Shown piece after piece: positions 1 through 10,609 of a stretch of DNA of 64,000 nt. Source of the stretch: Lepidodermella squamata (Eukaryota; Gastrotricha); the NCBI GenBank assembly GCA_047495785.1, contig JBLDXI010000028.1, positions 1,798,001 to 1,862,000 of the forward strand, read 5' to 3'. The notes under the pieces are model-generated. The model was given only the letters and a program-made list of their open reading frames with translations. It was not told the origin of the DNA and did not search any database. The translations under genes were made by a program, and so were the position numbers. Numbering within the stretch: the first letter of the stretch is position 1; every line of letters begins with the position of its first letter.

Positions 1-257
1 AATAATTTGAAAATAATGAATCGCACTACTTATTTTTTCCGAGTACTTAACACCGCTTCAATGGCTCGTGGATGCGACGAAGTCTTGGCCGTAATGCACA
101 TGGACAATCCGGGTATCAATCGCTCGATCGTCAGCCCAAAGTCGACCAATATTTCCGGATTAAAAGATAGTAACTAGCGTAGTAGTGGCGAATAGTCTAA
201 GCCACTAGGTTACCGCGATAGTTCAAAAGTTTCATCATTTTCTTTTCAATATTTCAA

Positions 258-540
258 GTGCTGTTGCTTTGTCAAGTGCTTGTAGCCAAATGCTATGCTC
301 GTATCCTGGAAGGAAAACTCCGAGATAAACTGGTGAAAATCCTTGAAGACAATCAGCATGGTTTTATGAGGAATAAAAGCATAGGCGACTGCACGTTCAT
401 GTTAAAGCAGCTAATTGAGAAAGTTGTTGAGTTTGATCAATTATTTTTTATCAATTTTATGGACCTCGAGAAGGCATTCGATTTATTAAACAGGGAAGAG
501 GTATGGAAAGCATTAGAAGATCTTGGCGTGGAAAAAGACC
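258..540 (+). mobile_element. Non-LTR retrotransposon reverse transcriptase fragment
   Basis: Translation gives an RT-like stretch with the typical LINE order: a QHGFM block, a run on 'LKQLIEKVVEF', then FMDLEKAFD, which carries the first catalytic Asp of the non-LTR RT palm. It has no start codon and decays after about 90 residues, without the YADD box. It lies in intron 1 of TPR unit T6, on the opposite strand. It is a dead 5'-truncated or internal fragment. The clade (RTE, CR1 or other) cannot be fixed from this piece. Confidence 0.7.
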
Positions 541-945
541 TCGATTATCAACACTACAGCTCGATTTCCATTGGCTTTTTCTAGCTCTTTGCAGGACAAG
601 CAGCATGCTTAGCGCACGGACGCGCTCAAGGCGCGATCGAGTGCACACGCGCGGGAGACTGTAATTATCTTGAATTTTGCGCAACGAGCCCCAACCATTA
701 GGAGCGCGCGCGCAAAGGAAACTCCGGCGGGCCGGGAAATGTGCTGAACTTCGCGTTATTAAGCTTTGGGAATCCTGCCACTCCCAACCATTTAACATTA
801 GCTGAGCGAAATGAGAAAAACTAAAACCTACACTTGTATATGAAAAATTGAGAAATTTTGAAATCTGAAAACTACTCAAGCAACTCGATATTATGTAAAA
901 AAAATTCGAATCTGCGAACTCAATAAAAAAACAAGATCGAAATAC

Positions 946-1474
946 CTTTGACAACAGTCATAGAGGCGGGTGGCTTCATCGCTATCATCAAAGTTATGCA
1001 GTCTTCAGCCATTTCATCATAGCCAAGATGCGAGTAAGCGATAGCACACAACTGAAAGGCTCTCAAAGGCCGCATGACAAGTCGCATGACCAGCTTCGAA
1101 TAGATTATCGCCTCTTCGAACCGATTCAGTTGAATACAGCATTGCGAGGCGTTGGTGTAGAAACGAGTGTCTTCGGGCGGCGGCCAATCGGCTGAGTAGA
1201 TCGCAGATTTGTACGTTTCAAGGGCTTCTTCAAATTTTTTAGCTTCAAACAACTTGTTACCCAGGATTCGACGTTCTTCCTGCCGTGCAGCGACTTCGTT
1301 GACTAATTTCTCGCCACCGCCTAGTTCAACTTGAATTTTCCGGTGCAATTGTTCCACATCTTCAAGAGAGTTGAGCTCAGAAAGCAGGTTCAAAGTTGCA
1401 TCGCCGTCCCAATTGGAGGACTTCACCTTTTCGCCGTACTCAAAGTTACCAAACAGGGTCTCGTATAACTTCAT
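946..1474 (-). CDS. TPR-array gene T6, exon 1 only (partial)
   Basis: First exon of the leftmost unit of the array; the rest lies beyond base 1. The ATG is at 1474 and the 5' splice site (AAAG then GTATTT) at 946/945, giving 529 nt ending in phase 1, exactly as in T1 and T5. The encoded 176 residues start 'MKLYETLFGNFEYG'. They continue with a conserved region around 'SLEDVEQLH' and three TPR-like helix pairs (about residues 63-95, 104-132 and 138-166), including the family signature 'SADWPPPEDTRFYTNAS'. A 3' splice-like AG lies 18 nt before the ATG. TPRs bind proteins, but the family's function is unknown. Intron 1 contains an RT fragment, so TE insertion into this intron also affects this copy. 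Exon 2 should lie left of the window; without it I cannot say whether the gene is intact. Confidence 0.75.
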
Positions 1475-1620
1475 TTTGCATATAAAATACCTAGAAATCG
1501 AGAAATAAGAATAATTACGGGACTCGCCCTAGCTGACAAGCATTTTTCAGCGCTTTTGATTTCGCTGCATGCAAATCCAGGATGTACATGATGCCATAGA
1601 GAATCGAATGGTATGAATTA

Positions 1621-2126
1621 AATGACCATAAACAAGTGAAAAGAGGGGCTTGGCATCTTTTCTGTATTTGCCAGCAAATAATGGCAAAAAGTGTGTTGAC
1701 TTCACGAGGGACGATTCCTGGAATCCTAGATTTTTTAACCAAGTTTTTCCTAAGGATTTGGAATTTTCAAAATTTAGAGCTCTAGGATGCTCCCATCCAC
1801 CTCGGAAGATGAGAAGCTTATTTCATAGGCAGAAAAGCCGAAAAGGCAGAATTTATTGCGCCACGAATTATAAATTGATGCAATAAAAAACACAATTTTT
1901 TCAAGCGCGCCTTTTTTCGAATTGACCCTTTCTCAGTCAAATTCTCTCAGCAACAAGAGCAAGTTCTCAGGTAAATTTTGAAGCTCATTTTCTCAGCAAC
2001 AATGATGAATATCAACCTCTTTTTGATATCGTTCGACTCCTCGTTCACTGATCTTGAAAGTGGCCTAAAAATCCCAAGATGTCAAAAATTTCGCCAAACC
2101 CGCCTTTCACTTGTTAACGGTCAAAC
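1621..2126. mobile_element. MITE-like element, copy 1 (GACCGTT terminal inverted repeats)
   Basis: About 506 bp with imperfect terminal inverted repeats. The left end reads TGACCATAAACAAGTGAAAA followed by a GGGGCTTGGC block; the right end, read in reverse, starts TTGACCGTTAACAAGTGAAA followed by GGCGGGTTTGGCGAA. The interior is clearly homologous, block by block, to 34102-34684 (shared stretches around 'GGATGCTCCCAT', 'TATCAACCTCTTTT' and 'TCGTTCGACTCC'). There is no coding capacity. It is a non-autonomous DNA transposon or another palindromic repeat family. Superfamily and target duplication are unclear. Confidence 0.6.
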
Positions 2127-2512
2127 ATTAAGTATGAAAAAATATCGTGATCAAGTTACCCCGCATTTAAAATAAAAGAGCGGTAAGTCTTTCAACGGAA
2201 CAAGTTCAGCAAAACAGATTCCTGAGCATACCTTTCATTTATCACTCGTCTTCAATTCCAATATTCGCCGGTCGTCCTTGGTCAGTTCCTCTATAAACTT
2301 CAAACCACGTTTGTGAAAGATTCCTCGAACTTCTGGAATTCGAAATATGCTGACTCACCGGAATTTTTTATTTTTGACTCCCGAGGACGATGAACTAATT
2401 TTTATTCCTTTTATTACGTGATCTCATCTTGGACGAGTTTATCCACTAGCAAGTCAAGCAGATCAATTTTCCTATAATTTGATCTCGTAACTGAATCTGG
2501 ACGGATGGTGTC

Positions 2513-3619
2513 TCATCGAATAGCTCGAAGAACGAAAATGCAAATTAAGCAGAAGGCAATAAGTGCTACCGAACAAGCTATAGCATCCATCAGCCTATTT
2601 AGAGACAGCTTGAAACGTCCGCGAACTACAACGTTGCGATTGAACCATTTGGAGTACTTTTTCGTCATGAAGCACGTTACAAATGCGTACACAGTAATCA
2701 GCAGCGTCAACAGTTCACAAGAGCGCGTGAAATCCGTTAGTAGCATCCGCCCGGGCTTTGCTGGAGTCCTCCGGTTTACTTCAAGCCTCAAAACGGCCAT
2801 AGCGAGGAGAACAGTAATTGCAAAACCTGGTCTCAAGGGCTTAGCTGCGTGAATGGCGATAGAGAGGAACTGCATTGATGTTAATATGATGCAAGGAAGC
2901 ATTAGAAACCGAATGTAAAAGTCGGGTCGTCGTCTGAATGACAATTCAAATCTCGTCTGTACCCCGCCAACAAGAGTTGAACGCGATCCGATATTCACCA
3001 ACTCCCAGTTGTCGAAGTATCTAGCGGGATCGGAGATACCTTTGCGAGTTCCAAAAAACGTGGCATCTTGCAGTCTATTTCCAATACGAAGCCGGATTGA
3101 ACACAATTGATCGTCAAAAGGGAAATTGGTCAAGTCGATTTCACATTGGGAAAAGGCAATACCTCGCAGCGTCATCTGGAAAATCGCAGTTATGTCGTGA
3201 GTTTTTATAAGTAGTTCCTTTTGAAAGAATTTCATAGCAGGATCATTCATAGAATTGTCGTGATATATCAGAGGTGCCCAGTAAAGCGAGGCATTTGGAT
3301 AGAATACGTCTTCAGTATACTTTCTCAGTTGTGTGCAGTTTACAGTCCAAATAAAATAAATTTGAACCAGCAACTTGGAGCTCTGAGCAACATCGTCAAT
3401 TCCGTAGTTGCGCTTGACCACCATGTCGATTTCAATACGCGTAGGGTTACAGGAATGGTCGGAGTAGGCGAAACTGTTGCTAGTGTTGCAGTTAGGATTC
3501 ATAGACTCAACAGATAACTGACTGCAAACTTTCAGCAAACCTAAGCTTCTAAGATTTGCTATCCTCAATAATTGCCAGCTTGAGCCTACGCTCGAGAGCA
3601 TGATGAGTAGGAAAAACAT
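2513..3619 (-). CDS. Cys-loop ligand-gated ion channel subunit (nicotinic-receptor-like)
   Basis: Single-exon ORF. The Met at 3619 is preferred because it opens a signal-peptide-like stretch ('MFFLLIMLSSVGSS'), giving 368 aa; an in-frame Met at 3733 would add 38 residues. A canonical Cys-loop is visible ('CEIDLTNFPFDDQLC', 13 residues between the cysteines), followed by 'RRRPDFYIRFLMLP' entering TM1. TM2 is about 'PGFAITVLLAMAVL', TM3 about 'LLTLLITVYAFVTCF', TM4 at the very C-terminus. The TM3-TM4 loop is only about 40 residues, short for the family. The loop A region reads 'WAPLIYHDN' rather than the usual WxPD form, and no vicinal Cys pair is seen, so it is not a typical alpha subunit. Agonist and ion selectivity cannot be called. 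It would act at the plasma membrane as part of a pentamer. It sits inside the TPR array on the same strand. A possible poly(A) signal lies at 2401-2406. Confidence 0.85.
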   Translation of the reverse strand: MFFLLIMLSSVGSSWQLLRIANLRSLGLLKVCSQLSVESMNPNCNTSNSFAYSDHSCNPTRIEIDMVVKRNYGIDDVAQSSKLLVQIYFIWTVNCTQLRKYTEDVFYPNASLYWAPLIYHDNSMNDPAMKFFQKELLIKTHDITAIFQMTLRGIAFSQCEIDLTNFPFDDQLCSIRLRIGNRLQDATFFGTRKGISDPARYFDNWELVNIGSRSTLVGGVQTRFELSFRRRPDFYIRFLMLPCIILTSMQFLSIAIHAAKPLRPGFAITVLLAMAVLRLEVNRRTPAKPGRMLLTDFTRSCELLTLLITVYAFVTCFMTKKYSKWFNRNVVVRGRFKLSLNRLMDAIACSVALIAFCLICIFVLRAIR

Positions 3620-4099
3620 CCCTGGTATAAAAAATTTCAAAATCAACTGGCTGTAGTTGAGGTAAAAAACGCTGGCAAAGCTCAAATGCGATGTTTGCCA
3701 GGAAATAGAAAATATCACCCATCCGGAATTCAATCATAACACAATAACTGCAGTGGGATTGAGAGGATGTTCAATAACACCACATCTTCGATGAAAACAC
3801 GCTCACCACCTGAGTTTGCCAGCTCAGGTTTTTAGAGCGGAAAAGCAAAGCCTGCACAATGAAAGTATCAAACAGCTATACAGTGGGAAAAAAATTAAAT
3901 CGATTCACATCAACAGAGATTCCAAAAGTATAGGTCACAAAATTGTATTAATTTTAATTTTGATTTAATCTGATTGATTTTGAATAGAAATTTGTATGTT
4001 GATAAATTCACGCTGCCAAGTTGAAGACAATTTTTTCACGATTATTTTGTTAACAGAAAAATTTGATTTGATATTCATTGAACATACTTCTGTGATTAC

Positions 4100-4220
4100 A
4101 TCATCGTACTGATTCAGCTGAATCTAAAGCCGAGAAGCTAAGTATAGGTTTGCCAACTTGAAGATGTTGAGAGCTTCTTCATTCTTCAAACTGACTAAAC
4201 AGGGTGCCGTAAAACTTCAT
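4100..4220 (-). pseudogene. TPR-array relic psiB (5' end of exon 1)
   Basis: On the minus strand from 4220 the sequence reads M-K-F-Y-G-T-L-F-S-Q-F-E-E then a stop, matching the family N-terminus 'MKLYETLFGNFEYGE'. After a frame change, 'EALNIFKLAN' matches the family 'ETLNLLSELK' region. The 3' splice-like AG upstream of the start codon seen in the live copies also survives (TTATAG, near 4244). The rest of the unit is not recognisable. It lies just downstream of T5 exon 3 and marks a further dead member of the array. Confidence 0.6.
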
Positions 4221-4325
4221 ACAACCCGTATAAGATACCAACCTATAAGGAAAAATGTGGAAAATCAATTTATTTTAGTAAAAAACTGATTTCCTCTCAA
4301 AAATGATAGAATCAAACTGCTCATT

Positions 4326-7300
4326 TCAGTTGGATACCATTTCAAGCCTCGGGCAGTTCGGATCGATAGTGAAGATCAGAACTTCGAATTTCTTCGAAAA
4401 TTGAGCGAGCAAATGAATTGTTACGTAAACATTATTGATAATATTAGCGATCAGCATTTGTTCGGGATCATTTCGCAAAAACTGCCTAGGTGGTCGAAAA
4501 TCTTTCGCCAAAAGAACCAGTTCTTCGATGAAATTGCCCTTGGATTCAGTAAAAATCGGTGATTTCTCCCAAAATGAGTCGAGTTTCTTGACGAAGCTCA
4601 AAATTTGCAGATACAACAGCGATATGGTGACAACATCTTTGCGGTAGAAGAAATTCGTCGGTGCGCGTTTGAAATCTCGAATTACGATGGGCAGATTTTG
4701 AGCCGCATAAAACGCGAATGCCGGTCGTTTGGCACAGGCTTCAGCGATTTTGTGGTCTTTTGCCGCTTTTTGCCAGAAATAGCTCGGTGACATGTATTTC
4801 GCAGTGCCTTTATTTTCACGAGATACGAAGTACAGGATATGACCTAAAATTAAAAGGAAAAAGATGAAACTTTGAAAATTGATAGGCGAGTAATTGAAGC
4901 GACATTAGACTCAGCTTGGTTTTATAATGAAAACTAAAGGAAAACTAAATTTCAAGAACAATTGTTTTTTCTGTCGGTATTACAGTAAGTTTGCTAAACC
5001 ACGACACGGTTGCATCTCGGTTACCGTCCAATTGGCAATCGAATGGGCGCATTAAAAAATCGGCTAAATGCCGTAGAAATTCGTTTGAATGCCCGCATCG
5101 ACACGTTGGAAATTCGTCTCAACAATGTAAGAAATATTATTCCGCTAATTGCTCCCCCCTCCTCAGGTATGGTCGCAATTTGTTGCATCTGCTCAATTTT
5201 TAAAAACCAACTAATAATTTCGGGTAAGTAAAAAACTAGTCATAAACGAAATCGACTACATTGCTAATTATTGCGTCTTTAGCAGGTTAAGTTAATTGTT
5301 TTGGTTAGTTCATAGCTAATAAACCAGATTTTTACCGCAGTTCCTGATTTGATTGCCGATGCTGTTAATCTTGACCTGGACCTTGACCTGATATGCAACA
5401 TGGAACTCTAATGCGAACACATTTTCAGATGTGGATCCTCACGAACCTTTCTATACCCAGGGATGTTGCATTCTTCGGGACCCCCTCGCCCACCCCACTA
5501 TGGAAGTTCGATAAAGGCGCTTAAAAAGCAATCGAAAAATGCAAATGCAAAACGTTGGTTACGGAGTCTCGTTTGACATCGGCAGCTTCGTTGAAGTAGT
5601 TTATGATCGAGTGCGAATGCGCGGTAGACAAACAGAAGCTAAGCTGCAATGTTTCTATGATGGAATCCCGCCATGCGCTCGCCAGGCATGGATCTTGATG
5701 AAGCACCTCTGAAATGTATCCCAGAAGTACCAGAAAGGAACCTATGATATTTTTTCTGGGATTTTATCTCAAAATTTTGCTGAATTTCCTACTTTCCTAC
5801 TTCACCCTCGTGCGCCGTACTAAAGGGTAAGTTTGGCTCGTGACGTCAATTTTTTAATTTTAAGGTATGCCCAGGCATTGTGAAATATCTCATGGTCGGA
5901 ATCTGGCACAAGCCGAGTTCCCCTTAGCATGTTGGATCACGTGATCACAGATGGAGCCAGTCAATCGACAGTCGGCTGAACGGTCGTGACTCAACACGAC
6001 AAGTCGCGCCCAAGGACGATGAGAGGTGCGTCGTCTAGCATGCGCAGGACTACAGGAAGTTTCTCCTGGGCTACGGCCCAATTCGTCTTGCAAAAGTACC
6101 TGACACCAGCGCAAGCGATATTTAATTTTTAGAGATTATGCTTACTGTCGTCGATTCTTGTGACTAATTTTGATACTTAACGCAAAAACGATTGGTGACA
6201 AAACTGGTAATACTTGTTGGAATAGCTCTGAAACTTGATCGTTGATTTTTTACTTGCTAGACCCTGAAGACGGCTAAATAAAAGCCGAAACATGTCGGAA
6301 TAGGCGACTGGATTCGTTTTATAGTCAATAGCATGATATCGCTATACCACCAATACGATACCTTATTACGACTAATAATTCTTGCCCGTTACCTCATCCG
6401 TCTCGCCGGTTGCTCACCTAACGGCTGCAATGCAAATTCTCGTCTACCAAAGCCACCACGTAGGTGCTGGTTGGCTACACCGATGCCGACAAGAGTCGAT
6501 TGCCCCATCGATTGCAACGGCTATAGAATCGTCGTCTAACGCTGATGACAATCCGAGGGGGCTGTGGGCCACGGCTATGTAGACTACACAGCACGTCTCG
6601 ATCAGGGGGAAGAAGTTCCGCGTAAGAGGCCGCTTAGCCAATGGGCTAGTGAATCGCCGAGTCGATACCAAACTTTGTTGGACGAAGTAGTGTCCCTGAG
6701 AAAGCAACTGCATTCTAAAAGTGACGAGCCTATCGATGAGCCCCGTGCTAACATGAGCACCAAGTCTGCAGCTAACCGCGACATCGGCGACAACAACAGC
6801 GCCGCCACCACCTTCAAGCCTGCGTCGAAGTCCCGCCCCACCAGCGATCAGCCTGGCACCGCCACCAGCCAAAAGCCTTCGGCGAAGACTCGCGTCACCG
6901 GCGACAAGACCAGCGTCGATACCGGTGTATACATCAGCGCTAATAAGCCAGGATCCATGTCTCGCGCCAACACCAGCAGCGCTAGCACCGGCGTCAAGAT
7001 CGGAGTCGCGCCCCGCGCCAATACGGGCGGCAACACCGGCACCAAGAACGGCGGCAACATCACCTCGACGCCCCGCACCAACACTAACGTCAAGATAGCG
7101 GTGACGCCACGCGCCAATACGGACGGCAACACGGGCGCCAAGACCGGCGGCAACATCACCTCGACGCCCCGCACCAATGCCAGCCAAAGCGAAAACCTAA
7201 CGTCATCAAAAACTGTCTCGTCTCGTCCATGTGTAACTAGCAGCCAGAGATGATCATCAATGATCATCTTACGTCACAAAACTGACTGAGACGTTTTACC

Positions 7301-10300
7301 TAACTTTGTTTTTAGGAAAAACAACGTACAGGGTGCACCGCTCACCCACTTTTATTTTTCATGCCTCTTCAAAGATCATCCATTTTTTCCCCCAATTTTG
7401 CAATCAGGGTAATATTTCTCCGCTTTTTCACAAACGTAGTCGTTAGCGACACAATTTTTACCATCTTACCTTTCATTTTTTTCAAGATACTTGAAGCGGC
7501 AATATTTGTTTTTCTCATTATTTCGACCAGTTTTTAACTACGACGGTTTTAACATGTCTCAGTTTTTTTTACCAATTTATCCACTCCACGTTTCACCATT
7601 TTTTTTAATTAAGATGTTTTTGAACTGTCGCTGATAGCATAAAATTTTACATAATAACACAAAAAACAAAAACGAATTTGAATTGGCTTATATAAGCCTA
7701 AATGTCTAATTTGTAGTTACATCCTTCTTAAATTGTGCTCTATAGTTCTATTTCAGCCTATACATGGGCTACATTCGATGCTGGCTACATTCGATGCTGG
7801 CTACAATCGATTTGGGAGAGTTAACCGGTTCAGGTTGGTTGAACTGATTATAGCGAATAATATATCAATTTATATCAATAAATAAGCTAATTCGTCTCCT
7901 TTGCCAGGACTTATGTTATCACCGAACTTGGTCGCTTCCTCAGTTGAGCTTCATTTCCACTCGCATTCACTTTTACCATATACCTGACTCTTCAACACCT
8001 CACAAGGACATTGTCATCTGCAGTAACTTTATGAATTTTACTAATAATTTCTAGCTCTGATATTCGTCGAAATTAACGGACCGGCTCTCACCAAGTTGCA
8101 TCGAGCCAAATTTTTCAAATCGTGGGAATCGCAGTTCAGGAAGTTCTCAAAAATGGCTGTAGGCGCCTGTTTATTCTGAAATTGAGCTTGAAAAGGTTGA
8201 CATGTTTGGTGATCGTCTATTTTCTGGTCACGTTCCTCGGTAATTTTTTTGAGAAAGCAAACTATTTTTTTCAAACTATTGATATTATATTTATCAATCA
8301 TCAAATTATAGAAAGCATAATTAAGAATTGACACTTTCCGGCAAAGGAACATAAAAAATCCACTTACTTAGATTTGAAGCGATGATGATCGCATTTCCGA
8401 GCTGAGCTTCACTGGCACGGCGCCATGGTTCCAAAAACCATTCAGGACAATCGGCCGCAAGACTGCCCAGTCTCATCATAACCATAGGAAACGGATTGCC
8501 ATCTTCTATCACCAACTTGGTCGAAGAACAAAACCCCGCTATCCAAGTATATATCGAAAACGTTGGGTCACAAATCGGAAAATGACCTTTGACAAAGCGG
8601 TCACGCATCGCTGGGCTGTCGTCAAAGGCTAAGAAAAGGGCTAAATAGTGCTCGAAAATTTGTCGATGCATCGGAGAAAGGGTTAACAAGCGGATCGTAT
8701 CACGGCCCACGATCTGCTTGCCCAGTTCACAGATAAATTCAATGAAGCCTGGTATGGTGACTAAATCACGCATCGCCTGATCGCGTAGGTCGATATTGGT
8801 GGTATCTCGCGGCACCACATACAGAATAATTCGGAAAACCAAAAGCATAGCGGCAGTCTCGAAGAATGACAGGCTTGAAAAAACAATATCCTGCGAGAAA
8901 AGCCGCTTGACAAGCGGAATTTGTTTGAAAATTCGCAGGATCCCAGCTTGGTAGAGAGGTCGGTCGATGTTGCCCTCGTCCTTAACAGCGAAGGAAACCA
9001 GATTGTCCAGGGTGAAGAGGAATTTCATCTCTTCCTTCGAACCGCTTGGCATTGGCAAATTTCCGAGCGATATCAGGCTTTTCAGTTCCGATTTCATGCT
9101 GTCGACATCGAACGAACGGGTGCGGCCCAAGGGACGTTGACCCACAATCTCGTCGCATTTATCCATCGTTTCTATAATAATGAAATATACATTTTTAAAA
9201 GCGCAGAGTTGAAACATGGCAATATTTATAAATTATTTTGAAACCAAATGTGGGAGTCCGACAAGGTGACCCACTTTATTCACCACTTTTGTTCTCGATT
9301 TTTATAAACTTCAGAGACAGTCAGAAGTTCCGCACGGTGGGCTGGACGGAGAAACGTAGTCAAAACAGAGCACGTGCGATTTTTTGGTTTATTTCTCGCA
9401 CTCGATGGGCATCAGTTGTGCTGGCGTAAAGGAGGACACATTTAAAAGTTTCAAAAATTTGAATAAATACATGAGATGAGTTTCACGCCGAACTTGAAGA
9501 AACGCAAAATAGATCATCTTTCACAAGTTGTGATTAGTGAATTTGCTATATTCTCAACTTTCAATGAGCCTATATTTTTTAGCCTGTAAGAAGTCCGATT
9601 GAAACTAGGTCGTGGATTAACAAGTCCAAGCTGCAACGTCTTGAAAAAGGAAAGGTGAATATTGCCCGATTCGTTGAGTCAGGTCCAGGCATACAATACG
9701 GTCAATACAGGCTTAAAACTCAATTGAACATATAGAAACGACGTATATAACTTTTTCCAAGAGGCTTTACGTAGGTTTACGTACAACTTGACGGCGACCT
9801 ACAAGAATCCCTTAAAACTTGATTACATAAATTTGTTTTCCAGTTTTGAATTATAATTGAACTGGACAACCTTCCCGCAAAAAGAAGGTAAACGTAAATG
9901 TTTACTCTGATTAACTATCAATTAAAAGAAAGGTGCTAACATTTACCTTGAATAAAAGATTTCTTAGCAGGTATCCTCATTTGTTCCATCACGCCTACGA
10001 AATCTTCCGCCATTTCATCAAATCCAAGGTGGGTCAGAGCGATGGCGGCTAGTTGGCACGCTCTATGTGGACTCTCAGCAAAATGAAGGACCAACTTGGA
10101 GTAGACGACCGCCTCTTCGAACCTTTGCAGCTGAATACAGCACAGCGAAGCATTTGTGTAAAAGCGAGTATCTTCAGGCGGTGGCCAATCAGCGGAACAA
10201 ATCGCTGACGTGTACGTTTCAAGGGCATCTTCATACTGCTCAGTTTCATACAATTTGTTGCCTTTCAATCGAAGCTCTTCTTGCCGAGCTGCAATTTCTT

Positions 10301-10475
10301 CTACCAATTTTACACCACCGCTAACTTCGATTCGAATTGCCTGATGCAATTTTCGCACATCTTCGACAGATTTCAGGCCAGCGAGCAGGTTCAGCGTTTC
10401 TTCGCCGTCCCAGTTTGAAGTTGTCACTTTTTCGCCATACTCAAATTTACCAAATAGCGTTTCGAATAGCTTCAT
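4326..10475 (-). CDS. TPR-array gene T5: TPR plus two unassigned helical domains
   Basis: Model: exon 1 9947-10475, exon 2 8368-9171, exon 3 4326-4843, in transcription order; 1851 nt, 616 aa. Exon 1 ends in phase 1 at CAAG/GTAAAT. Exon 2 starts after TTATTATAG. Exon 2 ends CTAA/GTAAGT and joins exon 3 after ATTTTAG. Residues 1-60 are a conserved leader ('MKLFETLFGKFEYGE'), and three TPR-like repeats follow at about 63-95, 104-132 and 138-166. Exon 2 encodes a mostly helical domain with family blocks 'RIFKQIPLVKRLFS', 'DLRDQAMRDLVT', 'MRDRFVKGHFPICDP' and 'EPWRRAS'. Exon 3 carries 'ALYAARNLP..IRDFKR'-type blocks (here 'YAAQNLPIVIRDFKRAP') and 'KGNFIEELVLL'. I recognise only the TPRs. No signal peptide or membrane segment is seen, so a soluble scaffold is inferred. 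Intron 1 is 775 nt (with an RT fragment) and intron 2 is 3524 nt. Confidence 0.8.
4844..6560 (+). other. T5 intron 2, left part: small coiled-coil ORF and unclassified repeats
   Basis: Intronic DNA. From an ATG at 5043, a short ORF shows a heptad-like run ('LKNRLNAVEIRLNARIDTLE'). A GTAAGT donor at 5225 and an acceptor at about 5340 would keep the frame and add about 24 acidic residues ('VPDLIADAVNLDLDLDLICN') before a stop at 5409-5411. A competing 44-nt intron (5129-5172) is also possible. Near 6265-6300 a short hairpin (GGCT..AGCC) is followed by GAAACATGTCGG, which looks like interspersed-repeat debris. I see no confident gene; the coiled-coil ORF is reported as a possibility only. Confidence 0.3.
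6567..7253 (+). CDS. GC-rich low-complexity ORF with two 32-residue repeats (possible TE ORF)
   Basis: An open frame of about 229 codons in the + direction within T5 intron 2. It has no ATG near its 5' end; the first internal Met lies at about residue 64. Residues about 35-52 could form a short coiled coil ('LLDEVVSLRKQLHS'); the remainder is rich in Thr, Asn, Ser, Gly and Lys. Two adjacent 96-bp direct repeats (6987-7082 and 7083-7178) encode near-identical 32-residue units ending 'NGGNITSTPRTN' and 'TGGNITSTPRTN'. Codon use is strongly G/C-ending, unlike the surrounding array genes, which suggests a transferred or TE-derived segment such as a retroelement ORF1. I recognise no domain and no function can be assigned. 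Confidence 0.35.
   Translation, partial: GHGYVDYTARLDQGEEVPRKRPLSQWASESPSRYQTLLDEVVSLRKQLHSKSDEPIDEPRANMSTKSAANRDIGDNNSAATTFKPASKSRPTSDQPGTATSQKPSAKTRVTGDKTSVDTGVYISANKPGSMSRANTSSASTGVKIGVAPRANTGGNTGTKNGGNITSTPRTNTNVKIAVTPRANTDGNTGAKTGGNITSTPRTNASQSENLTSSKTVSSRPCVTSSQR
7767..7814. repeat. 16-bp minisatellite, three units
   Basis: Three tandem units of GGCTACATTCGATGCT: the first two are identical and the third is diverged (GGCTACAATCGATTTG). It lies within T5 intron 2 in otherwise non-coding DNA; nothing else is recognised between 7260 and 8367. Confidence 0.7.
9238..9330 (+). mobile_element. Non-LTR reverse transcriptase fragment (GVRQGDPL motif)
   Basis: Translation gives 'NVGVRQGDPLYSPLLFSIFIN', the RT palm motif that precedes the catalytic YADD box in non-LTR retrotransposons. 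The frame is lost about 30 residues later. It sits in the 775-nt intron 1 of T5, on the opposite strand. It is a dead fragment, not obviously the same copy as the one at 258-540. Confidence 0.6.
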
Positions 10476-10609
10476 TTTTCATTCGAAATAAACAAATACC
10501 TAATAATACATCACATGAAATCATGAGCCCCCGGAAACAAGGTTTTATTCTCAACCAAATAAATCAGACGAAGAATAAGATTATAGTTTTGCACAGAATT
10601 TGGTAACTT

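Noticed and set aside
457-954. 165-codon minus-strand frame downstream of T6 exon 1
   Set aside because: It starts without a proper context, overlaps the RT fragment and shows no domain; intronic open frame.
6444-7267. Two long minus-strand frames opposite the GC-rich ORF
   Set aside because: They are antisense shadows caused by GC-rich repeats; composition (Val/Ala/Gly/Arg-rich) follows from the plus-strand repeat.
7685-7700. GGCTTATATAAGCC palindrome (a similar word occurs at about 24268) as a shared promoter
   Set aside because: Both lie in introns far from any start codon, and the flanks do not align; probably repeat debris.
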